Source of the DNA: Sipunculus nudus
Taxonomy: Eukaryota; Annelida; Sipuncula; Golfingiida; Sipunculidae
Length of the DNA: 64,000 nucleotides
Direction of reading: 5' to 3'
Assembly (NCBI GenBank): GCA_026874595.1
Contig: CM049311.1
Span: forward strand, 38,646,676 to 38,710,675
Part shown: positions 56,595-64,000 of the stretch, piece after piece
Layout of the letters: each line of letters opens with the position of its first letter
How positions within the stretch are numbered: the stretch's first letter is position 1
Notes under the pieces: model-generated
The model's input: the letters and a program-made list of their open reading frames with translations, nothing else
The model's database searches: none
Told to the model about the DNA's origin: nothing
Translations under genes and position numbers: made by a program

Positions 56595-59500
56595 ATGATT
56601 GGGAAGAAAGAAGCCGCCAAAATTATCCGGGAGTCTGATCTTCCAGGTAACATGAAAAAAACAACCATTGTTTAAATCTTATTTCTAACAATGACAAATT
56701 TTCCAAGTTGCTTTCCTTTCATATAATTTACCCAGCTTCACTTAATTTCTATTCCATTGTTTAATATTATTGTTATTAAATTAATTATGTACGTTGAATA
56801 AATAGATATAGCTTTAAGTCAAAGAGCTAATGCAAGAGCGTATATCCTCTAAGCACATAATATTTTCATTGATTTGATATGTATGTAAAAGTATCATTTA
56901 TATAAAGTATTAAGCTTGTAAGAACATACTATGAACCAAACTGCCCACCAAACCCTTCCATTAAGTTTGTTATATATGTTTGTGAAACACGTTGAACCAT
57001 GTATTGTATGTATTGTTTTTTAATACTTTTTTTCAGGTGAATTAATATATTTTGAATGGAATGTGTAAGTATCAGTGTTTGAGCTCAGTGAATGTCTTTC
57101 AAATTTGTGCACATATGACTTACCTACCCTTTTTATTGTAGAGGGGCCACGGTCCAGTCAATGGAAATTTGCAGCTGCACCAAAAGAAACCAGAAGGGTA
57201 ATAATATGCCCCTAAAATCCAAAATTTAAAATTATATAAAATTTGATTATTAATTAAAAAATAATTATTTGATAATACATGAGATTACCTTTTTTGTTAT
57301 GATAGGAATCTGTTAATTCTGAAATTATACTCATATTTGGGCAGTAATTAATCTGTGCTTTTAGGGATGGCCCCAATTCCATATACACATCTAGCTGTTA
57401 ATCAGTGGACAATATGTTTTATAAAGAACTCGCCCTTTGAGACAGGTGAGATGATTAATTGATCATTATATAAATGACTTCATAGATGCGCTGACTGATT
57501 TTTAACCCTTCTTGCATGTCTTCAGTTTTAATCCCATACAATGAAGCCAGTCATGCTAAATATAAATATTTAGGTACTATTGTAGGATATCTCACAATGG
57601 TAAAACAACATAGCAATTTAAGTTTTAAATCGTTAAATGGCCAAAAGGTCTGTCCGAATTTGTAATGGTTATTATTAAGCCAAAATATATAAACATACTG
57701 CCAGTCCATTTAAGTTAAACTTGGTGGTTAAAGAGCTACATAAGATTTTCCCTGATGTCTATTGATGTTTTACAGTTTAGCCCCTGAACACATCATAGTG
57801 ACGTGACAAAGTGCAATCTTATAGCTGTGGGATTCTGTTCTCACATCTTTTCCTGCCCTGACCCCTAAGGACAGCCTTAGCCTACTTTATCAAAAGTGTA
57901 GCCTGTTAATGGGTCAGTCTACTTATAGTTAAGAGGGATGGTACATAGCCCTTATGTCTTACACAATAACTCAAATTAGGGCAGAGTAGTCATTGTGGCT
58001 TGGAACTAGTTGGTGCCTCATGAGGAAAATAAACTTCTGGACAGGGTACACAGGTCTTCCATTTACACATGGTCGGTGAGACCAAAATAAACACTTAAAA
58101 AATTATGGTATCCTTTTTTTGTTTGTTGTAATTTCTCTTCGTTTAAAGACCTGTGTATAATGTATGAATGACAATAGTTATATTTTTGTTTGTAGACTTT
58201 GATCAGCAGGAAGCCTGACAGTGAAGAAGGCCGGATATGTGCAGCCATTGAAATTCAGAGAGTCTACAGAGGTTATTGTACTCGGTAAGTGTCACCTTAG
58301 TGTCCTGTCAAATGTATGTCTGTTTCATTATACACTTTGTGTTATCCTTTTTCCATAAGGTAAACTGTATTTTTTCCATTCATATTTTCAGTAAAAAATG
58401 CTTCTTCATTCTTTTTCTCTGAAATCATTTAATATCTTGATTTTAAACTCTTCAATAAATGCACAAGAATATGTTCAACCCCCTGTTCACAGCATCAATA
58501 TTTTAGGAGAAACTGCTGAATATTTCTCCTTAATATTTTCTTTGTAAAAAGTTTTCTTTCCTATTTTAAATTATACTTAGTATCTCAATTTTAAATCTTC
58601 ATATGTTTTGAATCTTCACATATAAGTGGTAACCTTATGGAAACTTGGATTACTGGTATGCTCTTTTAGTCAAATGAAATTTTAAGACAGGTTTTAGTCA
58701 TGCAGTAACAAAATAAATGAAAATTTCTTCAGTTGCACAGCTATCAACATCTTAGTCAAAATTTTGTTGGTATACAAATCTTATTTTTGCTGTATTTGGT
58801 AAATGGTGTATATATAATATTGACTTGCATATGTTTTTGTCATGGGTCTCCCACAGTTATAACACTTAAATTGCTTTCATTGACTGTAACTATTTTCTTC
58901 AGAGGGCCAGAAATATGTATTTTTGTTGACATTCACAATATATGAAATTAGGTTTTTGGTTCACAGCGTAAAGAATGGGATTTTTTTTGCAGTGGTAGCT
59001 CAGAGGAAATAAAGATTACAAAGCTTGCACTGGCTAGTATCACATCTTGCATTCGGGAGATAGCTTGTATCATTGTATATTTGTAGATGCCGATTAATGA
59101 ATGTTGTGAAACCGGACATAAGTAAAACAGCTGTTTATGGTGTCAGTCAACACAAACTCTCCCGACTTGGAGATGCTCGCACGCCTTCTCCACAGAAGAG
59201 TGCAACCACATCTAAACCCAAAACTCACAAAGTAAGGGGAAAAGTTTGCAAGACCTGAGTAGGTCTCAGTAAGGGGTCCCCCAAAACACTGGTGTTTTGG
59301 TACCTGTGATGCAACACCACAAAACCCTCATCTATATATAAATAGTGTAAGGCGATTTTTGTAATTTTCCGTATCTGCTCTGATACCACTGTATGGATTG
59401 TCCTGATTTTCCACATACATATGCTCTGGGTTTGTCCGATGAGATTCCACCCACTTTTATTTGCAATCTTTGTGTATTACGTGCCTAATTAATAATTTTA

Positions 59501-62500
59501 ATATTGCACCCCCATGGGCGCCTTTTTTTTTGTGTCTTCGGGCCCAGTAACACAATGGCCATAGATTGTGTACTTGCGGGGCAGTTTTACTCTGGGGGCC
59601 CCATTTGGGGTTTTAGTACATTCATGGTCACTGGCCGGAAATAATCCCCATTGGCGATCCCTTCTCAAAAGGGGGATCTTTGAAAGAATTGTTTTGCAAG
59701 CCTTCCTATGACTGGGGGGTCGCATAATGAGGGCTCCTTCCTGCAACCCCCCTCACATGACCTGATATGCTTGAGTGCACACCTACCGGGTCGCAGGAAA
59801 TCTTGATGGTTAGGCCAAGAAAAAAGTAAGGTTCTCAGGTACTTTTTTCAGAAACCTGTGCGGGCGGGCAATATTTTACCTGTTTTGCTAAACAGGCAAA
59901 AGCACTTCATAACAAAGGAAATCTGATCATAATTGTATTATTTTATCATCTTGAAAGATGAAAATCAAAATAAAGATTATTGATGCGGGGGGGGGGGTTA
60001 AAATTGACGCGGGTGGTGTCTAAGAACCATATCTTTTATTATTTTGTCACATGGTCGCAGGAAGTCCAGGACCTTGCATGCGATTGAGGACCTTGACAAA
60101 AATTCACCAACATGTAGGCCTATTATGTAACAGATATAAAGATAATGTTAACCATATTCATGTCGTGATTCATACAGTGTGATGTGTACACTCGTGGAGT
60201 GGCACCACAAAAGTTGTAAACACATAATATTGACTAAAAATGTTTTGAAAATCAAGATTTTTTCTTATTACTGCAGTTACTATTGTAAAACTCATGTAAA
60301 AATGTAAATTTAATAAGTTTGTACAGTTATTTGTTTACAACCAGTGTTTCACAACGGTGCATGTTCATGTTTTGACTTCTTGTTTGGGATCTGTCCCACA
60401 TTTGAAAAATCAAGTTAATCTTCCAGTTACGCAGCAAACAGTAATGATACAAGTGGACCATGTTCACTCGCATGCAAAACCATAACAAGTGGTTAAGCAG
60501 CTGAAGGGAAGGCACTGAGACCATGTGCTGGGAAGGTTTTGCTAGGAACATTTTGTATAAAGCAAAACTGGACTGAAAGTGTGAAAGAAAAGGCTTACCG
60601 TTACTCCTGATAATGTCCCTTTAACTTTTAAAAAAAATTTATGATACAATATTGCAGAGATATACTGAACATATGATAATTTATCAACTGATGTCAGCTT
60701 TTGGCTTCAAATTTAAGTGTTTCCTGGTGTTTCATCGGGGGTACCTACCAGTGTTTTGGGTGTTTCAGGGAACACTCAGTGTGTCATGGAAGTTATATTC
60801 TTGTTACTATTTGCCTCTAATCCAGTTACTGTTCACTGTAGTACTGCTTACTTGTATTTTTTGCCCATCCATAATCTGTACATGCATGCAGCAATTTGGT
60901 ATAGCCAGTTTATGTAAATAAACATTGAGGGGAAAATGTTATCAAATTAAAAAAAAATTTACCTGATATTTACCCTGAAAATTCATACTTGACTTATATG
61001 CGAGATCGACTTATATGCGAGTTTTTACGGTACATCTATTAAGAGCTGTGAGTTCAAGCCTAATTTGACCCAGGTGCTTAGATTGGTTACCGTCCTAGTT
61101 TTAGTATAGACAGTACCACTTTACATATATTAATTTATGACATTGCATATATACTGGTACATTAAATACTTAATTGTTTGTAAAAATACAAGAAATTTAC
61201 ATAACATGTGCAGAATCCAGAACATAAAGTTTGATGTGTACCCAAGGTAGTTTCTTTTTATTTATTGTAACAGCCATCAAAGAAATCTGGCAGTCGAGGT
61301 GGTCGAGAACGGCTTCTTCAGTATTATGACAGTTATGTTAACCGCATGATAACGGCAGGAACTCGTCCTGAAGAAGTAGCCTCGTAAGTCATCTTCAACA
61401 TTACAGAGATTACATAGATATTTTACATGTTGGTGATTCTTAAAACCCACATGGGTTAAGTTTGCTGGATTCTTCTTTATAAAAAAAACAACCTGCAAAT
61501 AGTATGTTCCTAACTCACTATAGGCATTTGCAGCAACCAGAATAGTGCTGGCTTCATTTTTTTCCCATTAAATCTTTTCTAAATTCCAAGAGATTGTTTT
61601 CAGCCTGCATGAAGCAGAGAGTTGTTTTCAGACCATTCTGTGTGTGTTTGCACAAGATTGATCAGGAAAGGTACAGTGGAATTGATTGAAATTTGACTTA
61701 TAGATTGGGAAAGTGAAAATCTCAAAGTGATTAAATTATGGTGTTAATCCCTGCTAAAAATAACCCCAGAAATGGACATTGTATGGATTTTGGCTGCACT
61801 GTTTACCATTGAGACTAATAACATTTGCCAATATGGCCATCTGTGGAGCGTAAATCGTGATGTCAAAGTGGGTGAAGATGCCACGCAATATTTCCTAGAG
61901 AGGTGGTAGTAAGTTGATGTTCAGGATGGTCATGGTTATTGATCTTTGTGTAAGTAATATAGGGCAGCAATATCAAAATGCTCCAGGGTATTTTTCAAGA
62001 CACATTTCCACTAAAAAAATTCTCAGGAACAATAGCCCAATTTACACTAGAAAGATCTGGCTCGACCTGACAAATGTAGATTGTGTTACTTGTCATTTTT
62101 TATTTACACTGTGCCAGGCCAAATGAAAAAAAAAAGATTGTTCATTCATTTTACCAGTAAACATTTTATTGGATTATTTTGGTATATTTGATATAAGATT
62201 CTAAACATGTGAGTCTTACATTCCTGATTATTTAAACAATGCTTTTTCTTATTTATCAGGTTTGAAGATTTCTGTGCAAACTACATACAGAACTGGTGGG
62301 CTAAAATGAAAAGAGAGGGAAAAGTAAAGTCATCAACTGGTAACTACAGCAAAGGGTCAGCTTCAACCAGAACATCAACCGTGAAAAAGAAACGAGAAGC
62401 CCCGCTTAACCAGCACCAGGCGGCCACCATCATACAGAAGGCGTGGAGACAACATATAGTAAGTCTCCCTAAGATATATCAGCCAGGTTGTGGGTGCAAG

Positions 62501-63702
62501 GTCCTTAAAGGGGCCCAATCACTGATAAAACATGTTGAATTAACATGAAAAAAAGATTCTTCCCTTTAAAATAAATTGTACCTGGCAAAATATTGCCCTG
62601 AAACCGTTTGCTTACTCCTGTTAACGAGCCTTAAAAACAGTGGACTGGGCGCGATCAAAGGTGTCAACATAAACACAGTGCGTGCATTGCCCAGACACCA
62701 CATGTCAATAATGAGATGCCCTGACTGACTTAACCCAAAAAATGTAATACATGTTCCCACTGGCTGAAACTGTCACAATCGGACCTCTGGTCACGCAGCC
62801 TTGTTATGGTAAACAGACACTCGTGGACCGTTTTACCAACACGCAGACCCATAACTAGGTGTTAAACAGCCGTATATGAGGTACTGAGACTGTGTGTTGG
62901 GGTGGGAAACTTTTGAATAAAGCAAAACTGAACTGATATTGTGAAAGAAGGCATAATATTGCTCCTGATTATGTCCCTTTAAGGAACTGCTTGGTAATAC
63001 ATTATTGTAATTTAATAAGTAATGGTTAAGATATATAATGACAAGATAAGTATCGGACCATTTGCTGCTGAATTTCATCAACAAAAATTTAATTTGATGT
63101 GGGGGGGGGGGGATGAGGGGAATTTAAAAGTATTATTCTTGTGAAAAAAAATTTTTTTAGATGATCCTGCATGCATACACGGGTAGTGAAGGAAAATAAG
63201 GGACTATGTATGTGCACAGTTATTAAATTATAGGTCCTATTACTATCCCCCTATGTCTGTGCTTCATTGACCTACCAGTATTATGACATTTTACGGTAAT
63301 TGTTTTAGGCCATGTTTCAGGCTGCAGCCAGGCAGTAATGTGTCTCACATAGATAACAACTGATCATGCTAAAGCCTTGGTGTTTCCCTGACACGGTTGA
63401 GAAGTTGGAACAAGCCCCCCCCCCCCCCCCCCCCCCCCCATAGGTACACACTTTTCAGTTGAAAATCAATTTTGAACATACATCGGATGCAATGCATGAC
63501 CTTCTGTGATGGTATCTCTGGTTTGGTGTGTAGTGTATGTATGTTTGATTGACAGGATGTACAGGTGTACCGTTACTACAGAGACCTCATCAACTTTAAG
63601 AACCGCGGTGATCCTTCTATGATGTTGCGCTGTATTAATCCTAATGAAGCACGGCTCCTGGACCCTGCGGCTGGTGTCCATATCAAGTTCAGACTGGCAG
63701 GG
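56595..63702 (+). CDS. MFI: C11orf65/MFI-like IQ-motif protein, 5' part of gene (runs off window)
   Basis: Exons by splice sites and phase: 56595-56646, 57037-57064, 57142-57197, 57365-57445, 58196-58284, 59087-59231, 61274-61383, 62260-62458 and 63556-63702; the gene continues beyond 64000. Exon 5 encodes an IQ motif (EIQRVYRGYCTR). Exon 8 ends with a second, IQ-like helix (AATIIQKAWRQHI). Exon 9 (YRDLINFKNRGDP, INPNEARLLDPAAGVHIKFR) matches the conserved core of C11orf65, known as mitochondrial fission factor interactor in mammals. Exons 6-7 are Ser/Lys-rich. Exons 1-4 chain in consistent phase, but exon 4 ends in phase 1 while exon 5 must start in phase 0, so one small exon is missing from my model or the first exons are not exactly right. 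Exons 5-9 are firm. The start has A at -3. Confidence 0.8.
57571..57960 (+). repeat. Dispersed repeat in intron 4, related to the duplicated block
   Basis: CAATTTAAGTTTTAAATCG, AAATGGCCAAAAGGTCTGTCCGAATT and later text parallel 6140-6200 and 20750-20800, followed by diverged equivalents of 6370-6790. So this part of the duplicated block is itself a dispersed repeat. Confidence 0.6.
58285..59086. other. Intron 5 of MFI-like gene, no other feature
   Basis: AT-rich; the ORF at 58733-58945 is unsupported. Confidence 0.45.
59822..60037. mobile_element. MITE with GGTTCTCAGGTAC-type inverted ends, copy 2
   Basis: Ends AAAGTAAGGTTCTCAGGTAC and TAAGAACCATATCTTTTA. Shares GCTAAACAGGCAAAAGCACT and (A)TGCGGG/GACGCGGG text with 34179-34487, with internal deletion. 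Confidence 0.6.
60350..60620 (+). mobile_element. Partial TTAA-type element, copy 2
   Basis: The right end (AAAGCAAAACTGGACTGA, then CTCCTGATAATGTCCCTTTAA) matches the right end of the 62509-62978 element. The left part is diverged or truncated. Confidence 0.5.
62509..62978 (+). mobile_element. TTAA-flanked MITE-like element, copy 3
   Basis: 470-bp element bounded by TTAA at 62505-62508 and 62979-62982. It starts AGGGGCCCAATC and ends GATTATGTCCCT. It is the reverse-orientation relative of 765-1274, sharing AAAGCAAAACTGAACTG, CTTGTTATGGTAAACA and GTCAACATAAACACAG. It lies just downstream of exon 8 of the MFI-like gene, 50 bp past the splice donor. Confidence 0.65.
63415..63439. repeat. Poly-C tract
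   Basis: 25 consecutive C residues, with a G-run at 63101-63111 nearby in the same intron. Confidence 0.95.
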
Positions 63703-63849
63703 GTAAGTCATACAAAAATCACTTGTATTAAAGGAAGCTATTCACCTGCCTTTTCTGTAGATTTCATGTAATTTCTGGCTTACTCTGTGTACATATTAAT
63801 AAGCTGTAGGTAATTCCTGTTAAGGAAAGTGCTTGTACTGCCTCTGTGA

Positions 63850-64000
63850 AGGATGCATGAGCTTGTTTATCTACAAGCTGTTTGTAAACATGGTACATAA
63901 TCAAATGTTGACAAACAGAAAAACTGTTTACAGAAATGATAGGTTGAGTATGTGCAGAAGCTTAAAGGTCACTAGTTGCAAAATGCCCTTGCATAACTCT
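63850..64000 (+). repeat. Dispersed repeat at right edge
   Basis: Same words and order as 43081-43240 (GAGCTTGTTTATCTACAAGC, CAAATGTTGACAAAC, TTGCAAAATGCCC). Cut by the window end. Confidence 0.6.

Larger units (their letters stand above)
59232..61273. other. Intron 6 of MFI-like gene with repeats
   Basis: Holds the 59822-60037 MITE and a partial TTAA-type element ending near 60620, plus G-runs at 59988-59998. The 82-codon minus ORF at 59498-59746 and the 89-codon plus ORF at 60652-60921 show no recognisable family. Confidence 0.5.

Noticed and set aside
58733-58945. 70-codon ORF in intron 5 of the MFI-like gene
   Set aside because: No domain, hydrophobic low-complexity text, and intronic position.
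60652-60921. 89-codon ORF in intron 6
   Set aside because: Hydrophobic translation of T-rich sequence; no supporting feature.

Overview
The window looks like intergenic-rich genomic DNA from a metazoan, most plausibly a marine invertebrate and perhaps a mollusc. The grounds are two spliced, GT-AG intron-containing animal genes, a dense and diverse load of decayed metazoan transposons (CR1/L2-like and RTE-like LINEs, a DIRS-type tyrosine-recombinase element, a Ty3/Gypsy element, a pogo/Tigger-like DNA transposon, several MITEs and a tRNA-like SINE), low GC and abundant (TA)n. The species assignment is inference only.

Region 1 (about 1.6-29.6 kb) is best read as a large tandem segmental duplication. 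Copy A (about 1.6-14.1 kb) and copy B (about 14.2-29.6 kb) each carry one intact, intronless, minus-strand 304-codon HAD phosphatase gene of the phosphoglycolate/glycerol-3-phosphate phosphatase type (7954-8868 and 22440-23354). Since duplicating, the copies have diverged by insertions. Copy A has a SINE-like insert, a 656-bp long-TIR element with a visible paralogous empty site, and a 3 x 300-bp tandem array. Copy B has a DIRS-like element, a LINE and a distal inverted segment.

Region 2 (29.77-33.81 kb) is one Ty3/Gypsy LTR element with a 5-bp target duplication (TCTTG). It lacks gag, its pol frame is broken, and a PIF/Harbinger-type MITE with a TAA duplication sits inside its 3' LTR.

Region 3 (36.1-41.7 kb) holds a complete four-exon plus-strand gene for a TMEM35A/NACHO-like ER membrane protein (168 aa) ending in a KKxx-type tail. 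Its introns contain a long inverted repeat and a 484-bp direct duplication.

Region 4 (42-55.8 kb) is repeats. It contains a 60-bp minisatellite, an RTE-like LINE remnant lying within a minisatellite, a 278-bp-period array around GGTGGCGCCACC palindromes, and a broken minus-strand Tigger-like transposase whose C-terminal part contains 22-residue tandem repeats. It ends with a near-perfect G/C-tract-bounded hairpin.

Region 5 (56.6 kb to the right edge) is the 5' part of a multi-exon plus-strand gene homologous to C11orf65/MFI, with an IQ motif. It runs off the window. Its introns carry a TTAA-flanked MITE that also occurs at 0.8-1.3 kb.

No rRNA, tRNA gene, CRISPR array or operon was seen, and I found no convincing novel multi-gene system. 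The most informative signals are the paired copies with insertion/empty-site comparisons, the uneven divergence of the phosphatase paralogues, and the repeat-bearing transposase tail.
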